From positions 1,922,001 through 1,986,000 of the forward strand of contig CAWGLY010000005.1 of assembly GCA_963823505.1 (NCBI GenBank): a stretch of 64,000 nucleotides of DNA. Reading direction: 5' to 3'. Source of the DNA: DATHZQ01 sp963823505 (lineage in GTDB: Bacteria > Actinomycetota > Acidimicrobiia > Spongiisociales > UBA5794). Position 1 is the stretch's first letter. Each line of letters begins with the position of its first letter. Below the pieces are notes generated by a model. It saw only the letters and a program-made list of their open reading frames with translations. It searched no databases and was not told the DNA's origin. The position numbers and the translations under genes are program-made. Shown piece by piece: positions 52,902 to 61,344 of this stretch.

Positions 52902-54480
52902 TGATCATCCTCGACACCAACGTCGTGTCGGAACTCATGCGGTCACGGCCCGATCCGCATGTCGTCGAGTGGGTCGACGCACACCCACCCCTCGACGTGT
53001 TCATCACCGCCGTGACGGCGCGCGAGTTGCTCCACGGAGTTGCCCGGCTCGACAGGGGACGACGCCGCAACCGGCTTGCCCATGCCGTCGACGGGCTCCT
53101 CACCGACGACTTCCACGACCGTGTGCTGCCATTCGATCTACCTGCCGCGGTCCACTTTGCGGACGTTGCCGCCCGCCGGGAGCGCGCTGGGCGGCCGATC
53201 AGTGTCTCCGATGGAGAGATTGCCGCTATCGCTCGAAGCCACGACGCATCCGTGGCCACCCGCAACGGGAAGGACTTCGAACTCACCGGCGTCGCGATCC
53301 TCGATCTGTGGCCAAACCCGACCGAGTAGTCGGAGCCGCTGCGGCAACCCGGAATCTGTCACACTCGCTTGAGACAATGACTCCATGTTCGACACATGGA
53401 CAATCGACCAGCTCGAGCGCACCCTGATCGAGGCCGAGCAGCGGATCGGTCAGCTACGGGCGATGCAGATGGCGTTGCTCGACCACCTCGATGTCGCCCA
53501 GGTCGCCAGGCTCGACGGCTCCCGCAACCTCGGCGAATGGGTCGCCGCCCGCACCGACCTCGACCATCAGACGGCCCGGGAACTGGTCCGCACCACCCGT
53601 ACCACCGCCGACCAACCCGAGCTCCGCATCCCGCTCGCCGAAGGTGACCAGTCGTTCGCCCGCTGCGCCGCCACCGCTCGGCTCGCCGCCACAGGAGCGC
53701 CTGCCGAGACCATCGAGCACTCCGCCCGACACGACATCGCAGGCGTGCGTCGTCTCGCCTCCCGCCACCGCACGTTCACCCAGGTCGACGAACGAGAAGC
53801 GTTCGAGCGTCGCCACCTGGTCATGCAATCCTCCCTCGACGAAGCCATGGGCCGCATCTACGGCGAGTTCGCCGGCTACGAATGGCGCCTCATCGAGAAG
53901 GCCATCACCGAACGAGCGGACTCGTTCCCCAAGAACCAGCACTGCGAGCGCACCGCAGCGCCGCAACGGAGAGCCGACGCCCTCGCCGCCATCTGCCAGG
54001 ACGCCCTCAACAGCGCCGCACCCGACACCCCGTCGCAGACGCCATTGCTGACCGTGTTCGTCGACACCCGCACCAAGACCACCGATCCAGAACTGATCGA
54101 CGCCAGGATCGAGGCCGGACCCCGAGTCGGCATCAACACCATCGAACGCATCCTCTGCGGCGGAGCCGTCGAAGCCATCGGCGTCAACGAGGACGGCACA
54201 GCCCTCGCCCTCGGTCGGACCGCCCGGGCCATCCCACCCAAGCTCCGCCGCTTCGTCTTGCACCGCGACGACGGCTGCACCGCAGACGGCTGCACGTCCC
54301 GCTACCGCCTCCAACCCCACCACATCACCCCGTGGTCCCAGGGCGGACGCACCGACCCCGACAACCTCACCACCCTCTGCTGGTACCACCACCACGTCGT
54401 CATCCACGGCCGCGGCTATCGCCTTGACCCGAACTCACCACCCCATCGCCGCCGCTTTCTCCGACCACTCGCCGACCGGG
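52663..54480. repeat. Duplicated cassette, copy A (antitoxin-toxin-HNH)
   Basis: This region matches 57480-59294 in direct orientation with a constant offset of 4,817 bp through most of its length. Identity begins at the second base of the antitoxin start codon and fades in the last 50 bp of the HNH gene. Only scattered changes occur except for a divergent patch near 54170-54285. Confidence 0.92.
52901..53329 (+). CDS. FitB/VapC-type PIN-domain toxin, copy 1
   Basis: This 142-aa PIN ribonuclease has acidic active-site residues D5 (LDTNVVSEL), E42 (ARELLHG), D104 (SDGEIAAIA) and D125 (RNGKDFELTG). All are present, so it should be an active Mg-dependent RNase checked by the antitoxin. It is identical in sequence to copy 2 at 57718. 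The HNH gene follows 55 bp later. Confidence 0.9.
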   Translation: MIILDTNVVSELMRSRPDPHVVEWVDAHPPLDVFITAVTARELLHGVARLDRGRRRNRLAHAVDGLLTDDFHDRVLPFDLPAAVHFADVAARRERAGRPISVSDGEIAAIARSHDASVATRNGKDFELTGVAILDLWPNPTE

Positions 54481-54497
54481 CACCACCTCAACACTGA
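53385..54497 (+). CDS. DUF222/HNH endonuclease (13E12-type), copy A
   Basis: This 370-aa protein has an N-terminal DUF222 domain (MFDTWTIDQLERTLIEAEQR, DLDHQTARELVRTTR) and a C-terminal HNH nuclease (CTADGCTSRYRLQPHHITPW, then DPDNLTTLCWYHHHVVIH) with the zinc cysteines and catalytic His. Related 13E12 genes are abundant, often mobile-looking repeats in mycobacteria and relatives. GACAAT sits 6 nt before the ATG (leaderless). It lies immediately after the toxin gene in both copies, which suggests the endonuclease helps spread the cassette. Confidence 0.88.
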   Translation: MFDTWTIDQLERTLIEAEQRIGQLRAMQMALLDHLDVAQVARLDGSRNLGEWVAARTDLDHQTARELVRTTRTTADQPELRIPLAEGDQSFARCAATARLAATGAPAETIEHSARHDIAGVRRLASRHRTFTQVDEREAFERRHLVMQSSLDEAMGRIYGEFAGYEWRLIEKAITERADSFPKNQHCERTAAPQRRADALAAICQDALNSAAPDTPSQTPLLTVFVDTRTKTTDPELIDARIEAGPRVGINTIERILCGGAVEAIGVNEDGTALALGRTARAIPPKLRRFVLHRDDGCTADGCTSRYRLQPHHITPWSQGGRTDPDNLTTLCWYHHHVVIHGRGYRLDPNSPPHRRRFLRPLADRAPPQH

Positions 54498-54653
54498 GCT
54501 CCTGCATCCCGACCCTGCCAAACCCAGTCCTCAACTGTGGTTCCTATCGACACCTCGCCGCCCGATACCGGACTCGTCGCTGAAGCACGCGGTCAGCACC
54601 GCATCGGCGCCGACGATCGCGCTCGTACCAGCAACCCGCGCCAGACGTCTCCG

Positions 54654-55517
54654 TCAATGCATCACCCAGCCGATCGTGAGACCTGCACCCGCGAGAACGA
54701 ATGTGGCAACGGCGGACGCCGTGAGGAGGTGGTATCGCTCGGTTCGGACAGCGGCCAGCAGGACCGCCGCAGGCGGGATCGCAACGGCCAGAGCAGAGGG
54801 GAGAACCCCGAAGCCCCAGCCAACGCCGCCGACCAGCGTCGCAGCCATCAACATCGCACTGATCAGCCGACGGGTGTGCATGGCACCAATCCGCACAGCC
54901 AACACCCGTTTCTCGGCCCGCGCGTCGCTTGCGAGGTCCGGTATCTCGAACGCCAGCATCATCGCCATGTGGAGCGGCAGCAGCACGGCGACCGACCACC
55001 AGAGCCCGACAAGGATCTGGCCGCCCTGAGACAGCAGGCCGATCGTGGGCACGAGCCCGGCGACGACAGTTGACGTTGCCAACTCGCCGAAGCCGGTTCC
55101 AAGCAGGCGGACCGGCGGCATCGAATACAGCCACGACACGGCGAGCGCAATGACACCCAACACGGCTGCCAACGGAGCGCGTTGACTCAGGACAACGGCC
55201 GTGACGACGGCGATGGCGGACGTGACGATCGCCGCCCGCAGCGCCACCGTCGGCTCGAGCCTTCCATCGACGAGCACACCGCTGCCGCCCGAGAACCAGG
55301 TGCGGTGCTCGATGCTGAGATCGGGGACCACATCGGCGTACTCGTTGACGTAGTGGGCCGTCACCTGGGCCGCCGTCACCATCGTCTGCCCCAACACATA
55401 TCCTCTCACGTCCACCCGACCTGCAATCGCTGCGCCCAGCCCAAACATCAGCGCCCCACCGAGAAGAAAATGCGGCCGACTCAAGCGGATGAAATCACGG
55501 ACGACCACGAGCGACAC
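54654..55517 (-). CDS. UbiA-family prenyltransferase (MenA-like)
   Basis: This 287-aa membrane enzyme has about eight helices. The first Asp-rich motif is in AHYVNEYADVVPD and the second in FEIPDLASDARAEKRVLA; both bind Mg-prenyl diphosphate. RDFIRLSRPHFLLGGALMF is the usual start. The variant NEYAD and DLASD motifs fit MenA-like or digeranylgeranyl-type members; a menaquinone role is plausible but not proven. The start is a GTG at 55517 (or 55508). It is sandwiched between the two cassette copies. Confidence 0.85.
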   Translation of the reverse strand: MSLVVVRDFIRLSRPHFLLGGALMFGLGAAIAGRVDVRGYVLGQTMVTAAQVTAHYVNEYADVVPDLSIEHRTWFSGGSGVLVDGRLEPTVALRAAIVTSAIAVVTAVVLSQRAPLAAVLGVIALAVSWLYSMPPVRLLGTGFGELATSTVVAGLVPTIGLLSQGGQILVGLWWSVAVLLPLHMAMMLAFEIPDLASDARAEKRVLAVRIGAMHTRRLISAMLMAATLVGGVGWGFGVLPSALAVAIPPAAVLLAAVRTERYHLLTASAVATFVLAGAGLTIGWVMH

Positions 55518-55668
55518 GTAGCGGAGTCTGCCACGACGTGAACCGCTGGGTAGGCCACTCCCAACCCACGCCTGAAACGCACCCCGTCCATCCGGACATG
55601 TGCATGATGTGATCGAGGTTGAGATTCTCGAACAGAGCACAGGGTCGTCGACGGAGGAGTGCCTCAGC

Positions 55669-56256
55669 GTGAGCGAACGGGAGCGGCGCCTCCGATTCGA
55701 ACGGCTCTTCAACGACAACTTCCGGCCGTTGCTCGGATACGCCGCACGGCGGGTCGCCGATCCGACGGTCGCCGCCGACATCGTGGCCGAGGTGTTCACG
55801 GTTGCGTGGCGGCGTCTCGACGAAGTGCCGCCCGATGGCGAAGCGCGGCTGTGGCTGTACGGCACGGCACGCCGGGTGCTGGCCAACCACCACCGCTCGG
55901 AGCGCCGCCGCAGCGGACTCGTCGTCAAGATCGGGGCACATCTCATCCTCCACGTCGACCGCGCCATCCCGGAATCCGCAGAGACCGCCATCGACGTGCG
56001 CCGGGCACTCGACCGACTCCCCGCCGACGGCGCTGAGCTGCTCCGCCTCGTTGCGTGGGAGGGGCTCACCCCCACGGAGATCGCACAGATGTGGAGCATC
56101 CCCGCAGCCACGGTGCGGACTCGGCTGCACCGGGCCCGGCAGCGGCTCCGCGACGAGATCGAAGGGAACGCCGGGGCCGAACCGGACATGTGGCAGACGA
56201 CGGGCAAGTCATCCAATCGGCAAAGCCCGTCCGAGACGACGAGGGAGGAACCGTGA
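55669..56256 (+). CDS. ECF sigma factor
   Basis: This 195-aa sigma70-family protein has region 2 (RLFNDNFRPLLGYAARRV, VVAEVFTVAWRRLDEV) and region 4 with a helix-turn-helix (LTPTEIAQMWSIPAATVRTR then LHRARQRLRD). The GTG at 55669 follows GGAGGAG by 9 nt; an upstream GTG at 55600 is less likely. It overlaps the next gene (GTGA), which encodes a membrane-anchored partner, so this is a sigma/anti-sigma pair. Confidence 0.9.
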   Translation: MSERERRLRFERLFNDNFRPLLGYAARRVADPTVAADIVAEVFTVAWRRLDEVPPDGEARLWLYGTARRVLANHHRSERRRSGLVVKIGAHLILHVDRAIPESAETAIDVRRALDRLPADGAELLRLVAWEGLTPTEIAQMWSIPAATVRTRLHRARQRLRDEIEGNAGAEPDMWQTTGKSSNRQSPSETTREEP

Positions 56257-57311
56257 ACGACCGTCAGATCGACGAGCTGATCACCGCATCCGCTCCGGTC
56301 ACCGATGACGCCATCACGGCCATCGACCTCTCCGGTCTCGACGCCGAGCTGAAGGAGCAGATCATGTCCACGCCGGTTCTCATGCCCGTCGACTCCCCGC
56401 CTGCCGATCACGAGCCCCAGCCGCGGCGCACAATGCGGCGCGCTGCCGCCGCCGTGGCGGTGGCTGCCGCCGTCATCGTCGGCATCGTGATGATGCCCTT
56501 CGGGTCGACCCGCGATGCGGCCTGGGCGGCCGAGGCGCTGGCAGTGGCCCGCTCGTCTGCCCGCTTGCTCGTCGACCTCCCCGGTTGGGAGGTCACCAGG
56601 GCTCACACGTTCACCGTCGAAGAGGGCGAGATGACCTTCGGCGATGGCAGCAGCGAGCTCGACCTCCATTGGCGGCCGGCCGCCGACCACGCCGACTACG
56701 TCCAGGATCGTGAGCACTCCGCAGAGACGATCCGGCGGGTGAGCGTCAACGGGATCTCGGCCACCCAGTTCCGCTACCAGGGATCCAACGACTACACGAC
56801 GCTGTGGCTCGACGACAACCACAGCTACGAAGCCCGCGGCGTGTTTGCGGACCGGGCGGCCTACGAAACGGTCATCGCGGCCCTCTCGCCAACCGACGTC
56901 GACGGCTGGCTGTCCGCCATGCCGGAATCTGTCGTCAAGCCCGACGCCCGCCTCGCCGTCGTGCAGGAGATGATCGCCGACATGCCCCTCCCCCCTGGCT
57001 TCGACCTCGATGCCCTGGCCGCCTCCACCGACGTCTCCGACCGGTACCAGCTGGGCGCCGCCGCCAGCGGAGCGGTTGCCTGCGGCTGGATCGAGCAATG
57101 GCTCGACGCTCGCAACATGGGCGATGCTGCGGCCGAAGCGGAGGCGCTCCGTGCGATGCAGACGTCCCGCACCTGGTCGATTCTCCTCGAGATGCAGAAC
57201 CAAGGCGCCTACCCGCAGGTGTTGTGGCTCCACGTCGATGCGATGGAAGCCGACGACGACGTGCCCGAGCCGATCTCGGTCACGCTCTACCGAGACGCCC
57301 TCGGCTGCTGA
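56253..57311 (+). CDS. Membrane-anchored anti-sigma/regulatory protein for the ECF sigma
   Basis: This 352-aa protein has a short cytosolic N-terminus (NDRQIDELITASAPVTDD), one membrane helix at about 65-82 (AAAAVAVAAAVIVGIVMM), then an extracytoplasmic domain with WEVTRAHTFTVEEGE, RYQGSNDYTTLWLDDN and two Cys residues near the end (CGW..., DALGC). Topology and overlap with the sigma gene suggest an anti-sigma or sensor. The N-terminal zinc-finger motif of ZAS anti-sigmas is not present. Confidence 0.75.
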   Translation: MNDRQIDELITASAPVTDDAITAIDLSGLDAELKEQIMSTPVLMPVDSPPADHEPQPRRTMRRAAAAVAVAAAVIVGIVMMPFGSTRDAAWAAEALAVARSSARLLVDLPGWEVTRAHTFTVEEGEMTFGDGSSELDLHWRPAADHADYVQDREHSAETIRRVSVNGISATQFRYQGSNDYTTLWLDDNHSYEARGVFADRAAYETVIAALSPTDVDGWLSAMPESVVKPDARLAVVQEMIADMPLPPGFDLDALAASTDVSDRYQLGAAASGAVACGWIEQWLDARNMGDAAAEAEALRAMQTSRTWSILLEMQNQGAYPQVLWLHVDAMEADDDVPEPISVTLYRDALGC

Positions 57312-57478
57312 CCGAGCCGACACCCCGGGCCGGCGGTATCAAACCGCCGGCCCGGTCCGCGCTTCACTGCTCCCAGGCGTCAGCCCACAGGGCGAATCGT
57401 GTCGCACCCGTTCGAGACACTTCCTGCATGTTCGCCCCGAGTGCTAGCATTGACAGCATCGCTGTCGTGAGGAGCGAA

Positions 57479-57718
57479 GTGGCGACGCTGACCATCAGAG
57501 ATTTCGATGATGAGCTCCGGGATCGGCTGCGGCAGCGGGCTGCGGCGAGCGGGCGCTCGATGGAGGCCGAGACCCGTGAGATCCTGCGTTCGGTTCTGAC
57601 GCGGACACCGACGGAGCGCCTTGGAACCGCAATCGCCAACCGGTTCGCCGAGCTCGATGCCGAGGAGTTGCCGGTGCCGGATCGCAACGATCAGGCGGTC
57701 CCCGCCGACTTGGGCTGA
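57479..57718 (+). CDS. FitA/VapB-type antitoxin, copy 2
   Basis: Same 79-aa protein as copy 1 apart from its GTG start. Here GAGGAG lies about 6 nt before the GTG and upstream DNA differs, so the two copies are likely expressed differently. The stop codon overlaps the toxin ATG. Confidence 0.88.
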   Translation: MATLTIRDFDDELRDRLRQRAAASGRSMEAETREILRSVLTRTPTERLGTAIANRFAELDAEELPVPDRNDQAVPADLG

Positions 57719-59294
57719 TGATCATCCTCGACACCAACGTCGTGTCGGAACTCATGCGGTCACGGCCCGATCCGCATGTCGTCGAGTGGGTCGACGCACA
57801 CCCACCCCTCGACGTGTTCATCACCGCCGTGACGGCGCGCGAGTTGCTCCACGGAGTTGCCCGGCTCGACAGGGGACGACGCCGCAACCGGCTTGCCCAT
57901 GCCGTCGACGGGCTCCTCACCGACGACTTCCACGACCGTGTGCTGCCATTCGATCTACCTGCCGCGGTCCACTTTGCGGACGTTGCCGCCCGCCGGGAGC
58001 GCGCTGGGCGGCCGATCAGTGTCTCCGATGGAGAGATTGCCGCTATCGCTCGAAGCCACGACGCATCCGTGGCCACCCGCAACGGGAAGGACTTCGAACT
58101 CACCGGCGTCGCGATCCTCGATCTGTGGCCAAACCCGACCGAGTAGTCGGAGCCGCTGCGGCAACCCGGAATCTGTCACACTCGCTTGAGACAATGACTC
58201 CATGTTCGACACATGGACAATCGACCAGCTCGAGCGCACCCTGATCGAGGCCGAGCAGCGGATCGGTCAGCTCCGGGCGATGCAGATGGCGTTGCTCGAC
58301 CACCTCGATGTCGCCCAGGTCGCCAGGCTCGACGGCTCCCGCAACCTCGGCGAATGGGTCGCCGCCCGCACCGACCTCGACCATCAGACGGCCCGGGAAC
58401 TGGTCCGAACCACCCGTACCACCGCCGACCAACCCGAGCTCCGCATCCCGCTCGCCGAAGGTGACCAGTCGTTCGCTCGCTGCGCTGCCACCGCTCGGCT
58501 CGCCGCCACAGGAGCGCCTGCCGAGACCATCGAGCACTCCGCCCGACACGACATCGCAGGCGTGCGTCGTCTCGCCTCCCGCCACCGCACGTTCACCCAG
58601 GTCGACGAACGAGAAGCGTTCGAGCGTCGCCACCTGGTCATGCAATCCTCCCTCGACGAAGCCATGGGCCGCATCTACGGCGAGTTCGCCGGCTACGAAT
58701 GGCGCCTCATCGAGAAGGCCATCACCGAACGAGCGGACTCGTTCCCCAAGAACCAGCACTGCGAGCGCACCGCAGCGCCGCAACGGAGAGCCGACGCCCT
58801 CGCCGCCATCTGCCAGGACGCCCTCAACAGCGCCGCACCCGACACCCCGTCGCAGACGCCTCTGGTCACCGTATTCGTCGACACCCGCACCAAGACCACC
58901 GATCCAGAACTGATCGACGCCAGGATCGAGGCCGGACCCCGAGTCGGCATCAACACCATCGAACGCATCCTCTGCGGCGGCGCCGTCGAAGCCATCGGCG
59001 TTGCCGAAGACGGCACGCCGCTTGCCCTGGGCCGGACCAGCCGAGCCATTCCACCGAAGCTGCGACGTTTCATCCTCAACCGTGACGACGGCTGCACCGC
59101 AGACGGCTGCACGTCCCGCTACCGCCTCCAACCCCACCACATCACCCCGTGGTCCCACGGCGGCCGCACCGACCCCGACAACCTCACCACCCTCTGCTGG
59201 TACCACCACCACGTCGTCATCCACGGCCGCGGCTACCGCATCGACCCGAACTCACCACCGCAACGCCGCCGCTTCCTCAGACCACTCACCGGGC
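57480..59294. repeat. Duplicated cassette, copy B
   Basis: Second copy of the antitoxin-toxin-HNH unit; see 52663-54480. Both copies have the same orientation and flank UbiA, ECF sigma and its partner. Confidence 0.92.
57718..58146 (+). CDS. FitB/VapC-type PIN-domain toxin, copy 2
   Basis: Protein identical to copy 1, with the same four acidic residues (D5, E42, D104, D125). Having identical toxins and antitoxins means either antitoxin can neutralise either toxin. Confidence 0.9.
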   Translation: MIILDTNVVSELMRSRPDPHVVEWVDAHPPLDVFITAVTARELLHGVARLDRGRRRNRLAHAVDGLLTDDFHDRVLPFDLPAAVHFADVAARRERAGRPISVSDGEIAAIARSHDASVATRNGKDFELTGVAILDLWPNPTE

Positions 59295-59311
59295 GAGCCC
59301 CGCCGGATTGA
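58202..59311 (+). CDS. DUF222/HNH endonuclease (13E12-type), copy B
   Basis: This 369-aa near-twin of copy A has an identical N-terminal 210 residues. Differences are concentrated just before the HNH core (AEDGTPLALGRTSRAIPPKL here versus NEDGTALALGRTARAIPPKL, plus FILNRDD versus FVLHRDD) and at the extreme C-terminus. The HNH motifs CTADGCTSRYRLQPHHITPW and TLCWYHHHVV are intact, so both may be active. Confidence 0.88.
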   Translation: MFDTWTIDQLERTLIEAEQRIGQLRAMQMALLDHLDVAQVARLDGSRNLGEWVAARTDLDHQTARELVRTTRTTADQPELRIPLAEGDQSFARCAATARLAATGAPAETIEHSARHDIAGVRRLASRHRTFTQVDEREAFERRHLVMQSSLDEAMGRIYGEFAGYEWRLIEKAITERADSFPKNQHCERTAAPQRRADALAAICQDALNSAAPDTPSQTPLVTVFVDTRTKTTDPELIDARIEAGPRVGINTIERILCGGAVEAIGVAEDGTPLALGRTSRAIPPKLRRFILNRDDGCTADGCTSRYRLQPHHITPWSHGGRTDPDNLTTLCWYHHHVVIHGRGYRIDPNSPPQRRRFLRPLTGRAPPD

Positions 59312-59432
59312 CGCTGGCCCCCTTTCGCATCCGCGACCCTACCGGTCGCCGACCTCCGCCTCACCGACACCAACACTGTGCACCACGCCAAGAGCGCCCT
59401 CGACCATCCTTGATCCCCGGTCTCCGGGCGGG

Positions 59433-59921
59433 CTACTGAATCGCGGCCTCTCCGAACCGCCGCACCGCAGCCTTTGCCATCGAGCGGGTGACTGGGCCGT
59501 GGAACACACTCACCGGAGCGAAGTAAAGGCGGCCCCGCCAGCCGTGCAACACCACCGTTGTCGTGATGCGGAGCAGCCGGCGGTCGATATCGATGCCGAC
59601 CGCGGCACGGAAGTCGAGGTGACGGTCGTCGGTCGCGATCAGCGCCTCCTCGCCACGAACTCCAGCGACGTCGAACGCCGATGCGTCACCACGAGGAATA
59701 CCGACAAGGCCAACGAGAGCCTGGCGCAATCCGAGCAGCGCCTGCACCCATCGAGGCGCCGACCGCACGTTGAAGACCATCCCCGCCCACCACTCGGGAT
59801 CGGCCGGGATCGTGCCGGCGCTCGATGGGATGGCGACGATGACGACGTCGGCGAAGTCGGGGGCCGGCATGTCCTCGAACGCCATGGAGACGAGCGTCGG
59901 TTGGTCGGGTTCAGGCGGCAA
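59433..59921 (-). CDS. DUF2867 domain protein
   Basis: This 162-aa protein of DUF2867 type contains DPEWWAGMVFNVRSAPRW, ATDDRHLDFRAAVGID and LHGWRGRLYFAPVSVFHGPV, with the C-terminal VTRSMAKAAVRRFGEAA helix. DUF2867 proteins fold like START/SRPBCC lipid-binding domains. Function unknown. It starts 4 bp after the LLM gene stop, so the two are in an operon. Confidence 0.78.
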   Translation of the reverse strand: MPPEPDQPTLVSMAFEDMPAPDFADVVIVAIPSSAGTIPADPEWWAGMVFNVRSAPRWVQALLGLRQALVGLVGIPRGDASAFDVAGVRGEEALIATDDRHLDFRAAVGIDIDRRLLRITTTVVLHGWRGRLYFAPVSVFHGPVTRSMAKAAVRRFGEAAIQ

Positions 59922-59925
59922 CGCC

Positions 59926-60912
59926 TCAGCCCCCGAAGAGCGGGGCCAAAGTTCTCGTCGTCAACTCCACGAGATCGGGACGGTGCCACGAGGCGGGGAG
60001 GTTGAACGTCAGCCCGGGAAGGCCGCGGTCGACGAGACGGGTCTGCACCTGCTCGGCCACCGTGTCGGGATCACCGGTGAACATCCGAGCCGCCATTGCC
60101 TGCCGCTGTTCGGCGGGCATCGTGGCGGGATCGAAGCCGCGGTGCCGCAGAAACTCGTCCTGCAACGTCTCCGCCTCTGCCGTGGTCTCGCCCATGATGA
60201 CCGAACCAAGCCACGAAACGGCGATCTGCCCCGTCTCCCTGCCAAGGCTCTCGCAGTGACCGGCCAGCACCTCCATCTTGTGGGGAATCTCGTGGTCCGC
60301 GCAGATGAGATTGCTCTCATCGGCGTACTGCGCCACCATCCGCAGCGTCTTCTTCTCGCCGGCGCCGCCGATCATGATGGGCAGTTTCTCCTGAATCGGG
60401 GGCGGCTGGTTGATCGCCTCCTCCACCTTGTAGTGCTTACCCTCGAGAGTTGGCCGCTCGTCACGCAGCATCGGGCCGATGATCTGGAGCGCCTCCTCCA
60501 GCTTCTCAAACCGATCCGTGAACGTGCCGAACTCGTAGCCGAGCGAATCGTGCTCGAGCTCGAACCAACCCGCACCGATACCGAGCATCGCCCGGCCTCC
60601 CGAAATCACGTCAAGGGTGGTCACCGTCTTGGCCAACAAAGTGGGGTTCCTGTAAGTGTTGCCCGTCACGAGCGACGCCAGCCTCACCCTTTCGGTGACT
60701 CCTGCCAGCCCGGCGAGCAACGTGTAGCACTCCAACATGGCGTGATCCGGTGGCCCGAGGCCCGGAAGCTGATAGAAGTGATCCATCACGAACACGGTGT
60801 CGGCCCCACCCGCCTCGGCCGCCCGTGCCGAGTCGGCGATCCTGCCGAAGCGGTTCGAGTTGTCGACATCCGCGGCGTTGAACGTCGGTATCTGATAGCC
60901 GAGCTTGGTCAT
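59926..60912 (-). CDS. LLM-class (probably F420-dependent) oxidoreductase
   Basis: This 328-aa luciferase-like monooxygenase-fold protein starts KLGYQIPTFN and contains ADTVFVMDHFYQLPGLG, RVRLASLVTGNTYRNP, GRAMLGIGAGWFELEH and PIMIGGAGEKKTLR. This pattern is the F420-binding LLM group common in actinobacteria. Substrate unknown. GGAGG precedes the ATG, and TAGGCT further upstream marks a probable -10. Confidence 0.85.
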   Translation of the reverse strand: MTKLGYQIPTFNAADVDNSNRFGRIADSARAAEAGGADTVFVMDHFYQLPGLGPPDHAMLECYTLLAGLAGVTERVRLASLVTGNTYRNPTLLAKTVTTLDVISGGRAMLGIGAGWFELEHDSLGYEFGTFTDRFEKLEEALQIIGPMLRDERPTLEGKHYKVEEAINQPPPIQEKLPIMIGGAGEKKTLRMVAQYADESNLICADHEIPHKMEVLAGHCESLGRETGQIAVSWLGSVIMGETTAEAETLQDEFLRHRGFDPATMPAEQRQAMAARMFTGDPDTVAEQVQTRLVDRGLPGLTFNLPASWHRPDLVELTTRTLAPLFGG

Positions 60913-61056
60913 GGGGGTCCTCCGATTCGATCCAGACGAGCCTACCGACGGGTCGCCACGGCCGGCGCACCTCTTCCGCCAACCCCAGAAACACGCGTAT
61001 CTGAAGCGTTTCTCCTGCGTCGTACCCTGCGAAACCAGCGCAAAGGGGATGGAACC

Positions 61057-61344
61057 ATGCCGCTATTCATGATCGAACGCCAGTTTGCCGACGAACTGGA
61101 TGTGACCCCGGACATCGCCATCGCCGTCAACGAGGTCAACGCCGATGAGGGGGTGCGCTGGCTGTACTCGTTCCTGTCTGCCGACAAGCGCAAGACGTTC
61201 TGCATCTACCAGGCGCCGGACCCACAAGCCCTGTTGGCGGCGGCCGCCCGCGCCGGGATCCCCGCCGACGCCATCGTCGAAGTCTCATCGCAGATCCTGC
61301 CAAGCGGCACACTGGTCCCCATACCCGATCCCGTCGCCTCCTAG
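61057..61344 (+). CDS. DUF4242 protein (possible nickel-binding)
   Basis: This 95-aa protein has PLFMIERQFADELDVTP, NADEGVRWLYSFLSADKRKT and FCIYQAPDPQALLAAAARAG, the DUF4242 pattern. Family members are small ferredoxin-like-fold proteins, some annotated as nickel-binding. Function unknown. It overlaps the convergent LuxR gene by 4 bp. Confidence 0.78.
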   Translation: MPLFMIERQFADELDVTPDIAIAVNEVNADEGVRWLYSFLSADKRKTFCIYQAPDPQALLAAAARAGIPADAIVEVSSQILPSGTLVPIPDPVAS

